A stretch of DNA of 64,000 nt from JANXQG01 sp963775975 (GTDB lineage Bacteria > Planctomycetota > Planctomycetia > Pirellulales > Thermoguttaceae). The DNA lies in the NCBI GenBank assembly GCA_963775975.1, contig CAVZKX010000001.1, forward strand, positions 1,240,001-1,304,000. Direction: 5' to 3'. This document shows positions 37,901-47,438 of the stretch, piece after piece (position 1 is the stretch's first letter; each line of letters begins with the position of its first letter). Position numbers and translations under genes: made by a program. The notes under the pieces are model-generated. The model had not been told where the DNA came from, did not search any database, and was given only the letters and a program-made list of their open reading frames with translations.

Positions 37901-39614
37901 TTCGGTGACAGTCGTCGCCGGCGGCAACAACGCCAGCACGACCTATAGCGGAGTGATCAGCGGGGCGGGCACGCTGGAGCACAGCGGCAGCGGCACCTTG
38001 GTGCTGGCAGCCTCCAATACCTTTAGCGGCGGCCTGATTTTGGAGTCGAACCAGACCGTTCTCGGCGCCACCGGGGCTTCCGGCAGCGGATCGATCACTT
38101 TCGACGGCACTTCGACGATCACCGTCACCGTGAACATGACTATCCCCAATCCGTTCGTCTCCAACAATGGCGCGACGGGCACGATCAATACGGCAAATTA
38201 CACGGTCACACTCAGCGGCCCGATCTCCGGCACTGGCGGCATGAACAAGACCGGTGGCGGAACGGCGGTGCTCACCAACTCCAATTCGATCTCAGGACCC
38301 ACCGCCGTCAACCAGGGCAAGCTGCAGCTCGGCAACTCGGCGGCATTACCGAACAGCACGGTCGGCATCAATCCCGACAACGGCCTGACATTCAGTTCAA
38401 GCATCGGCACATTCAACGTCGGCGGCTTATCAGGCAATGGCTCGCTCGCATTGGCCGACACCGCCGGCGTGCCGGTGAACATCATCGTCGGCGGCAACAA
38501 CCAGAACACGACATTCGGCGGCGCGATTAGCGGCAGCGGCTCACTGACCAAGGTTGGCAGCGGCTCGATCGAATTGACCGGCAACAACAGCCAGTGGACC
38601 GGCGGGCTGGTGATCGACCCCAGCGTAGTGGCCTTCAACTCCGACGCCGCCTTCGGCGCGCCGACGAACCCTATCACGTTCATCGGCGGCGGCGGAACGC
38701 TGCAAGCCAGCGACAGCGGCGACATCTCGTTGACGGCGGGCCGCCTTATTACCATCAATGCCGGCGCCACGGCCGCCTTTGACCCGCAGGGCAACACGCT
38801 CGCCATCGCCGGCCCGATAACGGGCGGCGGCACATTGGCGGTGACCGGCAGCGGCACGGTGGTATTGAGCAATTTGAACACCTATTCCGGCGGAATGTTC
38901 ATCAACGGCGGCGCGCTGGAGGCGACCTCCTCGGCGACGCTGCCCGGCGCATTCACGCCGGGCAAAGTCCGCGTCGGCGGCGGGGCGTCGCTCGTTCTGG
39001 CCGTGGGCGGATCGCAGCAGTGGACGGCAGCCGGCGTGAACCTGCTTTTGTCGGAAAGCGGGCTATTTCAACCCGGCGCCAGTTTCGGCCTCGAAACCAG
39101 CGACGGCAGTTTCGATATCGGCTCGATCAATCCCGGCGGCATCGCGCTGGCGATTCCCGCGGGAAACACGCTAGACGTAGGCGGAAACTCTGATGCCACC
39201 TACAGCGGCCAGATCACCGGCAGCGGCTCTTTGACCAAGATCGGTTCCGGTATTGTTGTGTTGACCAGCACGAACGACTACCGCGGCGGCACCGAAGTGC
39301 TCGACGGCACATTGCTCTTTGCCTCAGAAAGCGCCTTGCGCGACGGAACGGACCTGACCGTCGGAAATCAGTCGCCGTTCGCTGCGATAGTACCCGCTTC
39401 AGTACCCGCTTCGTGCGGAAACGATCGATTACTGAGCACATTGGCCGCCCCGGTCGCCGTGCCCGAACCGGGGCCGCAGGCATTAGTCATCGCGGCTTTG
39501 GTACTATTCTCTGCCTGGCAGTGCCATAATAAGAAGCGGCCTTGCCCGTCCTCGCGCGACCAGGGTAAATGTTCTACAAGCCCCGGCCTCTTCCCACCCA
39601 TCGCAGGGCATTGA
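34927..39614 (+). CDS. Beta-strand-repeat surface protein with PEP-CTERM tail (frameshift near 36990)
   Basis: ATG 34927 starts a protein with a long signal region (about 1-45, ending LRAATYSW). It is nearly all G/S/T/N-rich beta repeats. Residues about 125-470 are modules of about 48 residues with SGSGLLTAPSEYVGTSGTGS and GGYGTYNL. Later come the passenger-associated (PATR) type repeats such as GDGTLTLSGNNTYSGGTTL. A break near 36990 moves the frame (SQPGA to TTVNIINNATNSS). The C-terminus has VAVPEPGPQALVIAALVLFS and basic residues, a PEP-CTERM sorting signal recognised by exosortase; no exosortase lies in the window. The tail after it is longer than usual, so another indel may be present. 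Likely a beta-helix surface protein of about 1560 residues. Confidence 0.82.
35311..36331 (+). repeat. 576-bp internal tandem duplication in the beta-strand-repeat gene
   Basis: Bases 35311-35755 recur at 35887-36331, offset 576 bases (192 codons, four 48-residue modules), with only a few substitutions (for example CCCGACGAGATC versus CCCGGCGAAATC). The copy is nearly exact at DNA level, including synonymous positions, so the duplication is recent. Confidence 0.9.
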
Positions 39615-40442
39615 GAATCAATCGATTCTGCGACTCGCTGCCAAAAGTAGATGAAAGCTGCTTGTTCGGCTTGCTGTCGAAATCCATGTCGTTGTGGCCC
39701 ATGTTGAAATAGACCATGCGGTATTTGGTGTTGGTCCAGACGACCGGATAGTAGCCGCTGTGCCAGATTTCATGCGGTTTCGGCCCGGTGCCGAGCGGAA
39801 AACTCGCCGGATCGATGGAAAGCAGGATCTTGATGTCGCCGTTCTTCCTCAGATCGGCGGTCCACCTGTACCATTCGTTGGGCGCCGACTTGAAAGTCTC
39901 CGGCAGGCCCTTGGCGACCGGATGCGACTTGTCCTCAATTTTCAAAATGGCCAACGTCGGCTTCCAAGTGTTGCTGGCGTATGAGCCGGCCCCGAGGAAC
40001 TCCTTGTGGTACCAGTCCCAGTTCTGTGGAACTTCGGATGGAGTCGCGCGAAGCCGGCGAAGTGGAATCCTATCCATCCGCCGCCCTTCTCCATGTACTT
40101 CCGGAAGGCGGCCCGCTGCGCTGGCCCCTCCGGCCGCGTGTCGAGGAAGAGAACGACCTGGTATCGGGCGAGAAAGTCCAGGTTCAGCTTGCTCCAATCG
40201 TCGGTCGCTTCGTAGGAAAAGTTGTGCTCGGCGGCCATCTTTGGAAACCAGCGATTCGCCTCGTTCACGAAACTGATGTGCGGCGGCTCCCGCTTGGCGG
40301 TATAGAAAGCAAGCACTCGGAAATCGGGCGCCGCGCCGTAAGCGCGCTGGCTGAATGCGCCGGAACAAGCCAGCAAGATGCCAAGCATGAAAAACGCCGC
40401 GCACGACATTATCGTGCGTATCGATCGGGAATATACAAGCAT
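39574..40442 (-). CDS. ThuA-domain exported protein (frameshift near 40050)
   Basis: Starts at 40442 with a signal peptide to about residue 37 (LACSGAFSQRAYGA). The first frame covers FRVLAFYTAKREPPHISFVN, YQVVLFLDTRPEGPAQRAAF and GGGWIGFHFAGF. After a break near 40050 the next frame continues with TPSEVPQNWDWYHKEFLGAG, IEDKSHPVAKGLPETF, HPVVW-like YYPVVWTNTKYRMVYFNMGH and ends at 39574. This is the ThuA / trehalose-utilisation-like fold (class I glutamine-amidotransferase-like), usually involved in sugar metabolism; the reaction is unknown. Last gene of a PQQ-ThuA-ThuA run. Its end overlaps the convergent surface-protein gene by 41 bases. Confidence 0.82.
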
Positions 40443-40451
40443 GGTTTCACG

Positions 40452-41243
40452 TCACTTTCCCGCGGCCCACACGATCGCATTCCGCAAGATCGTGGTGTAG
40501 GCCTTATTGTCAAGCAGATCGGGCCCGTGGCCCATGAAGATATAGACGTTTCGCGCTTTCACATGCGGGTTGGTCCAAATGACCGGATGGTCACCCATTT
40601 TGATCGCGGTGTTGGGCGAATAGGTCGATTCGTCCACGCTGGCCAGCACATGCACGGCGCTCCGCGGGCTGCGGTCGTAAGTGTACCATTCTTCGCGAGC
40701 GATGACGAAAGTGCCGGGCACGCCTTTCATGCAAGGATGCGACTTGTCTTCCACGCGGACCGTGCCGGCGACAAAGGTGGAAATGTAATTCCGATACTTG
40801 ATCCCGCCCAGGAATTCGGAGAACCAGGGCCACATCTTTTGGCCGTCGAAATCGCCCAAGAGCGAGGCATGATGCAGCCCGACCCAGCCGCCCTTGCCCT
40901 TCTCAATGTACGACTTGAAGGCGGCCTTGGCCTCGGGCTTCCAACCGTACGGCACGTAGTCCAACTGCAGCACGACTTGGTATTTGGCAAGGCAGGCCTC
41001 CGTGATCGGTGCCGTGTCGGTGATAAAGTCGACTTCAAAGCGCTTCTCTTCGCCACATTTCTTCAGCCAGGGCTTTGCCGCCGTGGTGAAAGCAATATGG
41101 TGGCCGCCCGTCTCCGCCAGAGCCAGCACGCGGAAGTCCGGTTCGGCCGCGGGAAGCGCGGAAGCGTGGAGAGCCGCAGCGACAGCGGTCATACAGGTGA
41201 AGATCCAAGACAAAACCGGCTGATTCTTTATGACGTGTTTCAT
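40452..41243 (-). CDS. ThuA-domain exported protein
   Basis: 263 residues, start at 41243 with GGAAGTGAG directly upstream. Signal peptide to about residue 33 (LHASALPAAEP). ThuA signatures: FRVLALAETGGHHIAFTTAA, YQVVLQLDYVPYGWKPEAKA, GGWVGLHHASLLGDFDG, VEDKSHPCMKGVPGTFV, HPVIWTNPHVKARNVYIFMG and a C-terminal TILRNAIVWAAGK. It is clearly a paralogue of the next gene (9 bases downstream) and starts 1 base after the PQQ-protein stop, so the three are surely one operon. Probably acts on carbohydrate derivatives outside the cytoplasm; no activity can be stated. Confidence 0.9.
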   Translation of the reverse strand: MKHVIKNQPVLSWIFTCMTAVAAALHASALPAAEPDFRVLALAETGGHHIAFTTAAKPWLKKCGEEKRFEVDFITDTAPITEACLAKYQVVLQLDYVPYGWKPEAKAAFKSYIEKGKGGWVGLHHASLLGDFDGQKMWPWFSEFLGGIKYRNYISTFVAGTVRVEDKSHPCMKGVPGTFVIAREEWYTYDRSPRSAVHVLASVDESTYSPNTAIKMGDHPVIWTNPHVKARNVYIFMGHGPDLLDNKAYTTILRNAIVWAAGK

Positions 41244-41244
41244 C

Positions 41245-42526
41245 TCACTTCCGCTGTCCGACGCAGTAAATGTTCTTCATTCCCTCAAGAAACAACCGCC
41301 CGTGGGCGACGGCCGCGGATGGATGGTTGGCGTCGCCGAGGTCGTTGACTGCGAGGACGTGGAACTCCGGTCCAGACTGGATCACGTAGCTCTTCCCCGC
41401 GCTGGCGAAATAGATGCGTCCGTTGCCGTCGGCCACGGGGCTGGCCCAGGTCGATGAGATTCCGCTCAGTTTCTCGGAATAAATCTGCTTGCCGGTGGCC
41501 GCATCCCAGCATTTCAGTATGTCCGGTTTGTGCAGGCGGTAGACGCGCGAGTCGACGATGATCGGCGAGCAAATCGCCTCGGGAATGTTCGGCCCGTCCC
41601 AGCGGATACGGGTTGCCGAGAACGTCGCCCGTGCCGCCCGGTTCGACGGCCACGCCCTTGCCTCCGCGCCCGCTATCGAAGTAGACGATTCCCGATCCGA
41701 ATGCCGGCGAAGCGGCGTCGCCCGCTCCTCGGCACCACCACAGCAGTTTGCCGCTGGCCGGGTCGAGACTCCGCAGGGCATTGTTTTTCTCGCCCATCCC
41801 CGAAGCCAGCACGAGCATCTGCGGCCGGTCTTCAACGTCGATGATGACCGGCGTACTGTGGCCGAATCCCATGCCCGGCAGCTTCTGCCGCCATTTCTCA
41901 GAACCGTCGGCCTTGTCGAAGGCGATCACTTGGGAATCCTCCGCCTTGGCCATCGCGCAAAACTGTAGCACCGTGTCGTTGTAAAGGACCGGGCTGCTGC
42001 CGACTGTCACGTCGAAGGTATGCGGCGCAATTTCTTTCCGCCACGCAATCTTGCCTTGGAAATCGAGGGCCGCGATCACCGACGAGCCAAAGACGCAGTA
42101 GACGAGCTTGCCGTCGGTGACGGGCGTCGGGCCGGCGTAGCCGCCGCCGGCGCCGCTGCGAAAGTCGTCCCGAAGCCAGGGACCGGGCGGGACAGTCGTA
42201 TCCCACAGGAGCTTTCCGTCAGCCGTGCGGTAGCAGGCGACATGATGCTCGGGCATCACGCTTTCATCGGCCTTGCCGCCGCCCGGCCATTTTACCGTGC
42301 AGACAAAAACCGCATCGCCCCAGACAATCGGGCTGGCATGGCCCGAGCCGACGAGCGGGCTAGTCCAGAGGACATTTTCATGCGCCGCCCCGCCCCAGCG
42401 GACCGGCAGATCCTTCTCGTCGCTATAGCCCAGCCCGGTCGGGCCGCGAAATTGCGGCCAGTTCTCGTCGCCCCTTGCCGACAGCAGATTGGAAAGAAGG
42501 CAAAGAGTAAGAATTGTTGCTCGCAT
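41245..42526 (-). CDS. PQQ-like beta-propeller exported protein (frameshift near 41618)
   Basis: Start at 42526 with a signal peptide to about residue 19 (LLSNLLSARGDE). ENWPQFRGPTGLGYSDEKDL is the standard opening of planctomycete PQQ-binding-like propellers. Blade motifs recur: ACYRTADGKLLWDTTV, VIAALDFQGKIAWRKE, VIAFDKADGSEKWRQK, SLDPASGKLLWWCRG. Near 41618 the frame breaks; the adjacent frame supplies RIRWDGPNIPEAICSPIIVD, ILKCWDAATGKQIYSEKL and HVLAVNDLGD, ending at 41245. About 427 residues. These propellers need not bind PQQ; the role is unknown. First gene of the operon with two ThuA proteins. Confidence 0.88.
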
Positions 42527-42646
42527 AGTACGGGTTAACCCAATGCCGAAATCTGTGCTGAACCAAGGCCAGTCATGTCAACTTAACGCAGTTTTTCTGG
42601 TTGTCAACTGAACTGTCAATGTATCAGGTTTTGCAGCATGAGGGGC

Positions 42647-42675
42647 TTGTGTAAAGTAGGTTAAAGCGTTATAAT
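42647..42675 (+). promoter_or_regulatory. Promoter candidate for the DUF1501 gene
   Basis: TTGTGT at 42647-42652, a 17-base spacer and a perfect TATAAT at 42670-42675, about 37 bases before the ATG at 42712. Confidence 0.55.
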
Positions 42676-42711
42676 AAACCCGGACGTGATCTCAAGCTGA
42701 AAGCGATTCTC

Positions 42712-44154
42712 ATGATAAACGAGACTCCTTCTCGCCGCGGTTTCCTCGACCTCACCGTTCGCACATTGGGAGGCGCGGCGGCCGCTTCGCTGCTCGCTGC
42801 CCGCCCTCGTGAAAGCTTCGCTTCCGCGGCCCCGCCTTCCGCGCCCGGTCCGCACTTCCCCGCCAAGGCCAAGCATGTCATCTATCTGCACATGGTCGGC
42901 GGTCCCTCGCAGATGGATCTCTACGACTACAAGCCGAAGATGGACGCCATGTACGACAAGGACCTGCCGGATTCCATCCGCCAGGGCCAGCGGCTGACGA
43001 CCATGACCAGCGGGCAGGCGCGGTTCCCGATCGCGCCGTCGAAGTATAAGTTCAAGCAGCACGGCCAGTGCGGGATGTGGGTCGGCGAGCTGCTGCCGAA
43101 CACGGCCAAGGTTGTCGACGAGATGTGCTTCATCCGCAGCATGAACACCGACGCCATCAATCACGAGCCGGCCATCACCTTTGCCCAGACGGGCAACCAG
43201 GTTTCCGGCAAGCCCTGCCTCGGCTCATGGGTCTCGTATGCGCTCGGCACGCTCAACCAGAACCTGCCCGCCTTCGTCGTCATGGTCGCCCAGTCGACGA
43301 ACCGCGAGCAGCTTCAGGCCATTTCCGCCAAGCTTTGGACCAGCGGCTTTCTGCCGGGCGAGCACGCCGGCGTTGCCTTCCGCACGCAGGGCGACCCGAT
43401 CCTTTATATCAACAATCCGCCCGGCGTCTCGACGAACGTCCGCCGCATGACGCTCGATGGCATCCGCTCGCTCAACGAACTTGAGTTCCACGAGTTGAAC
43501 GACCCGGACACGATTACGCGGACCAAGCAATACGAGCTCGCCCTGCGGATGCAGGACAGCGTGCCAGAGTTGGTCGATCTCGGCAAGGAGCCGAAGACGA
43601 CCTGGCAGCTTTACGGCGAAGACGCCAAGAAGCCGGGCACGTTCGCCAACGCCGCTTTGCAAGCCCGGCGGATGGTCGAGCGCGGCGTCCGCTTCGTGCA
43701 GATCTACCACAACAACTGGGACGAACACCTCAACATGTCCGGCCGGCTGCCCTTTCAGTGCAAGGACGTCGATCAGGCCTGCTACGGGCTGATCACCGAC
43801 CTCAAGCAGCGCGGCATGTTGAAGGACACGCTCATCATCTGGGGCGGCGAGTTCGGCCGCACGATCTATTCGCAAGGCGGTCTCTCGCACGAGAACTACG
43901 GCCGCGACCACCATCCCCGCTGCTACACGATGTGGATGTGCGGCGGCGGCGCGAAGGCGGGCGAAATCTACGGCGAGACCGACGATTTTTCCTATAACAT
44001 CGTCAAGAACCCGGTAAAGGTCCACGACTTCCACGCCACGATCCTGCACCTCCTCGGCTTCGACCACGAGCGGCTGACCTTCAAATATCAGGGCCTCGAC
44101 CAAAAGCTGACCGGCGTCGAGCCGTCGAGGGTGGTGAAGGAATTGCTGGCGTAA
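42712..44154 (+). CDS. DUF1501 (sulfatase-like fold) Tat-exported protein
   Basis: 480 residues with a twin-arginine signal (SRRGFLDLTVRTLGGAAAAS). Family landmarks: KHVIYLHMVGGPSQMDLYDY, MWVGELLPNTAKVVDEMCFI, NTDAINHEPAITFAQTGN, GERG-like MVERGVRFVQIYHNNWDEH, TLIIWGGEFGRTIYSQGG, GRDHHPRCYTMWMCGGG and DFHATILHLLGFDHERLTF. The fold is that of alkaline phosphatase/sulfatase enzymes, with metal-binding D/H positions apparently kept (GEFGR, DHH). In planctomycetes DUF1501 genes usually follow a PSD1 gene directly; here the PSD1 gene is 8 kb upstream. Substrate unknown. Confidence 0.92.
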   Translation: MINETPSRRGFLDLTVRTLGGAAAASLLAARPRESFASAAPPSAPGPHFPAKAKHVIYLHMVGGPSQMDLYDYKPKMDAMYDKDLPDSIRQGQRLTTMTSGQARFPIAPSKYKFKQHGQCGMWVGELLPNTAKVVDEMCFIRSMNTDAINHEPAITFAQTGNQVSGKPCLGSWVSYALGTLNQNLPAFVVMVAQSTNREQLQAISAKLWTSGFLPGEHAGVAFRTQGDPILYINNPPGVSTNVRRMTLDGIRSLNELEFHELNDPDTITRTKQYELALRMQDSVPELVDLGKEPKTTWQLYGEDAKKPGTFANAALQARRMVERGVRFVQIYHNNWDEHLNMSGRLPFQCKDVDQACYGLITDLKQRGMLKDTLIIWGGEFGRTIYSQGGLSHENYGRDHHPRCYTMWMCGGGAKAGEIYGETDDFSYNIVKNPVKVHDFHATILHLLGFDHERLTFKYQGLDQKLTGVEPSRVVKELLA

Positions 44155-44155
44155 A

Positions 44156-44217
44156 GTACTCATCACGCTCCGCCGTGATGTACGTACGACTTCATCACGG
44201 CGGAGCGTGATGAGTAC
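44156..44217. repeat. Perfect 25-bp inverted repeat
   Basis: Bases 44156-44180 and 44193-44217 are exact reverse complements around a 12-base loop. It occupies nearly the whole gap between the DUF1501 stop and the phosphoesterase start (44226). It may be a repeat element or a transcription-attenuating hairpin; no T-run follows. Confidence 0.85.
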
Positions 44218-44225
44218 ATAAAACA

Positions 44226-45120
44226 ATGCCGATCTACCTTCCTCCCATCCCCCGGCGTTCGTTCCTCAAGGGCGCATTGGCTGCCGGAGCCGCCGCATTG
44301 CTGGGCCGTGAGGCGCTAGCCGAAGCACCGAAGAAAGACCCAAATCGCTGGGCGCTGATCTCCGACATCCACGTCAGTTCGCGCCGCGAAGACAAGCACG
44401 CCGACGTCAAGCCGGCAGAAACATTCGCCGCGACCGTCAAGCAGGTGCTCGCGCTCGATCCGCTCCCGGCCACGGCGATTATCACCGGCGATCTGGCCGC
44501 ACTCACCGGCGAACCGGGCGACTACAAGCTGGTCAAGGAACTTTTTCTACCGCTACGCGCTGCCGGCATCCCGCTGCACCTCGTGTTGGGCAACCACGAC
44601 CACCGCGAGCATTTTTGGGCCGCATTCCCCGAAGCCAAACCGGCCGGGACTGTTGCCGATCGCCAGACTGCGATCGTCGAGACACCGTTGGCCAACTGGT
44701 TCCTCATGGATTCGCTGCTCGCGACGAAGCTCTCGCCGGGCGCGCTCGGCAAGGAACAGTTGGCGTGGCTCGCCAAAGAACTTGATGCCCGCAAGGACAA
44801 GCCGGCATTGTTGGTCGCCCATCATCAACTCGACCTCTATGGCGGCCTGCTGGACTATTTTGCCCTGCTGGAACGTCGCCGCCCCGCGGCGTCAGGCGAA
44901 GGCCTATTTCCACGGCCACACGCACTGCTGGAAGGTCGACCGGCAGAAGGAAATCCACACCATCAACGTGCCCGCCACGGCCTGGCTCTTTGACCCCAAG
45001 CAACCGCGCGGCTGGCTCGACCTCTGCCTCGAGAAGAACGGCGCGACGGTCGTCATGAACGCGCTCGACAAGAAGCATCCCAAGCAGGGCGAGAAGGTTG
45101 TATTAAAGTGGCGGGCGTAG
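44226..45120 (+). CDS. Tat-exported metallophosphoesterase (frameshift near 44886)
   Basis: Begins MPIYLPPIPRRSFLKGALAA, a twin-arginine signal. Calcineurin-like metal motifs are in order: WALISDIHV (DxH), AIITGDLAAL (GD), VLGNHDHREHFW (GNHD), LLVAHHQLD (H) and, after a one-base break near 44886, AYFHGHTHCWK (GHxH). It ends at 45120 with GEKVVLKWRA. About 297 residues. A phosphomonoesterase or phosphodiesterase in the periplasm is likely; substrate unknown. Same direction as DUF1501, with a long hairpin between the two genes. Confidence 0.88.
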
Positions 45121-45247
45121 GCGACCGTAGCGGACCACGCGCATACAAACCCGACGCGTGAGCGCGTGAGATTGAACGCCATTTAGGCATCGATTCCTCG
45201 CCGATCGGATGGACCTAGAAAACTTGCTCGCATCGAAGTAGTAGCAA

Positions 45248-47098
45248 ATGTCCGACCTCATACGCCCCGATAATCAGTATCCATACTCGCTTCGCGCTGT
45301 CACGCCCCCGATTACGTCGCGTGACGATCCGGTTTTGTGGACGCTGAAAGGCCACTCTGGCTCCGTTGTGGCCGTTGCAGTGACGCCAGACAGCCAACGC
45401 GCGATCTCTGCGTCGTGCGACTCGACCCTCAAAGTCTGGGATTTGACTCTCGGTCGCCTGGAACGCACGCTGCAGGGCCACTCCTACGCTGTCCGGTCCG
45501 TCGCACTAACTCCGGATGGACTGCGCGCGATTTCCGTCTCTTTCGATGGAACGCTAAAGGTGTGGGAACTTGCCAGCGGCCGGATTGAGCGAACGCTAGA
45601 TGTCGATACCGTTGAAGTTTGGTCGGTAGCTCTCACGCCAGATGGCAAGCGCGCTATTTCTGCATCAGGTGAAGGCGCGCTGAAAGTCTGGAGCTTGACC
45701 AACGGATCGCTTGAACGATCACTCGATGCGCACAATGACTACATTTGGTCACTTGCGGTGACACCAGACGGCCAACGTGTGATTTCTGCCTCGGCTGACA
45801 ACACTCTGAAAATTTGGGAACTTGCGAACGGCCGATTGGAACGCACTCTCGAGGGTCATGACGACGGTGTCCGGTCAGTGGCGATTTCTCCTGATGGGCG
45901 ACGCGCGGTTTCTGCCTCGCACGATCGCACATTGAAGGTATGGGACTTGGCCAGCGGCCAGTTGGAGCGGACGCTGGAAGGTCATTCCGTTACCGTCATG
46001 ACAGTGACGGTTATGCCGGACGGTAGGCACGCAATATCCGGCTCAGTCGACCGAACGCAGAAAGTATGGGATTATCTCGGGGGCCGCCTAGTGCGGACGT
46101 TGTACGGTCATGCCGACGGAATTTGGTCAGTGGCAGTGACGCAAGATGGCCGCCGCGCGGTCTCAGCGTCCGAGGACGATACATTGAGAGTATGGGACCT
46201 TACAAGCCATCCGCCGGACCCATCGTTGTACGGCCATACCGACCGAGTTCGGTCGATTGTTGTAACGCCAGACGGATTGTACGCCATCTCGGGCTCAAAC
46301 GATTGGAAGCTAAAGATGTGGGACATTGACACCGGTCGAGTAATTCGGACAATCGATGCGCATTATGACTGGGTCACGTCAGTAGTGGTGACGCCTAACG
46401 GTCGCAGCATTATCTCGGCCTCCGCTAACGGCACGGTCAAGGTTTGGGAATTCGCGAGCGGTCGGATGGTTCGCAAATTCGAACACGATGCCTCAATCCA
46501 ATCGGTCGCGGTGACGCCAGATGGGCGGCTCGCCATTGCAGCCACGGCGGACGGTGACCTGGCAGTATGGAATTTGAAAAGCGGCGAGTTGGAGCAGATG
46601 CTAAGGGGCTCGACTACCGAAGCATGGTCTGTGGCGGTGACTCCAGATGGGCGAAGCGTGATCTCAGGTTCGCTAGATGGAGCACTGCGGGTTTGGGATA
46701 TTGCCAGCGGTCGGCTGAATCAAACGCTTGAGGGGCATACCGAAGGAGTCACGTCTTTGGCCATAATGCCTGAGGGCAAGCGAGTGATTTCGGGCTCGTG
46801 GGACCGCACATTGAGGATTTGGGATTTAGCTCGTGGTCAGTCGACGGGGACACTTGAAGGACATCTCGACGGGGTCTGGTCCGTGGCAGTCATTGGAGAC
46901 GGCCAACACGTAGTTTCGGCATCTCAAGACCGCACAATAAAGGTGTGGGACCTTACACTCATGCGAAATGTGGCATCCTACGAGTCGGACAGTCACATGC
47001 TCTCTTGTGCTGTGGCTCCATACGGGCGAACTATCGTGGCCGGTGACGCGCGCGGTAGTGTTCATCTGCTGAATCTCATTGAAGGGACAGGTAGTTAA
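45248..47098 (+). CDS. WD40 protein of 14 tandem repeats
   Basis: 616 residues. After a short leader (about 1-30) come 14 consecutive WD40 repeats of about 42 residues, for example EGHDDGVRSVAISPDGRRAV with SASHDRTLKVWDLASGQLER. Fourteen repeats would give two seven-bladed propellers or one large one. GH and WD dipeptides are kept in most repeats; repeats 3, 10, 11 and 14 are degenerate. No kinase, caspase, NB-ARC or signal sequence accompanies them, unlike most bacterial WD40 proteins. Probably a cytoplasmic scaffold. GC content is somewhat lower than in the neighbours. No partner gene is evident. Confidence 0.9.
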   Translation: MSDLIRPDNQYPYSLRAVTPPITSRDDPVLWTLKGHSGSVVAVAVTPDSQRAISASCDSTLKVWDLTLGRLERTLQGHSYAVRSVALTPDGLRAISVSFDGTLKVWELASGRIERTLDVDTVEVWSVALTPDGKRAISASGEGALKVWSLTNGSLERSLDAHNDYIWSLAVTPDGQRVISASADNTLKIWELANGRLERTLEGHDDGVRSVAISPDGRRAVSASHDRTLKVWDLASGQLERTLEGHSVTVMTVTVMPDGRHAISGSVDRTQKVWDYLGGRLVRTLYGHADGIWSVAVTQDGRRAVSASEDDTLRVWDLTSHPPDPSLYGHTDRVRSIVVTPDGLYAISGSNDWKLKMWDIDTGRVIRTIDAHYDWVTSVVVTPNGRSIISASANGTVKVWEFASGRMVRKFEHDASIQSVAVTPDGRLAIAATADGDLAVWNLKSGELEQMLRGSTTEAWSVAVTPDGRSVISGSLDGALRVWDIASGRLNQTLEGHTEGVTSLAIMPEGKRVISGSWDRTLRIWDLARGQSTGTLEGHLDGVWSVAVIGDGQHVVSASQDRTIKVWDLTLMRNVASYESDSHMLSCAVAPYGRTIVAGDARGSVHLLNLIEGTGS

Positions 47099-47149
47099 AA
47101 CCGGCGGCGGCGAGGAAGGGGAGTCGGAGAGGCTCGCGGACCCGATTAA

Positions 47150-47209
47150 CCCGAGCTAAAGCTCGGGCCTAAGATCGGCTAAAGCCGAAAAAGGGGCATG
47201 AATGCCCCT
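47150..47209. repeat. Three consecutive hairpins downstream of the WD40 gene
   Basis: CCCGAGCTAAAGCTCGGG at 47150-47167, TCGGCTAAAGCCGA at 47175-47188 and AGGGGCATGAATGCCCCT at 47192-47209. The regular spacing suggests one composite element; it may also terminate the WD40 transcript. Confidence 0.8.
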
Positions 47210-47410
47210 AGATTGTCGGCTAGCAATTCAGGCAGCCCACCGGTACCAAAGTCGCGCCCGCCGCATCGGACAGATCCCACGCGATCGGCGCGATACGAGG
47301 GCGCGGATGAATTGGAGCCAGTTTCCGTGACTCTCATGGTCCTTATCCGCGCCCATCCGCGAAATCCGCGGTCAAATCGCTTCCGCTTCCGGGAATAATC
47401 CGCGGAACTC

Positions 47411-47438
47411 TTGACGAACAGCAGTGTTTATATATGCT
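47411..47438 (+). promoter_or_regulatory. Orphan promoter-like site
   Basis: TTGACG at 47411-47416, a 16-base spacer and TATGCT at 47433-47438, in an AT-rich patch. No convincing gene follows, so any transcript would be noncoding or very short. Confidence 0.35.

Noticed and set aside
34927..39614. Classical type V autotransporter
   Set aside because: The repeats resemble passenger repeats, but the C-terminus is a PEP-CTERM tail and there is no outer-membrane barrel domain.
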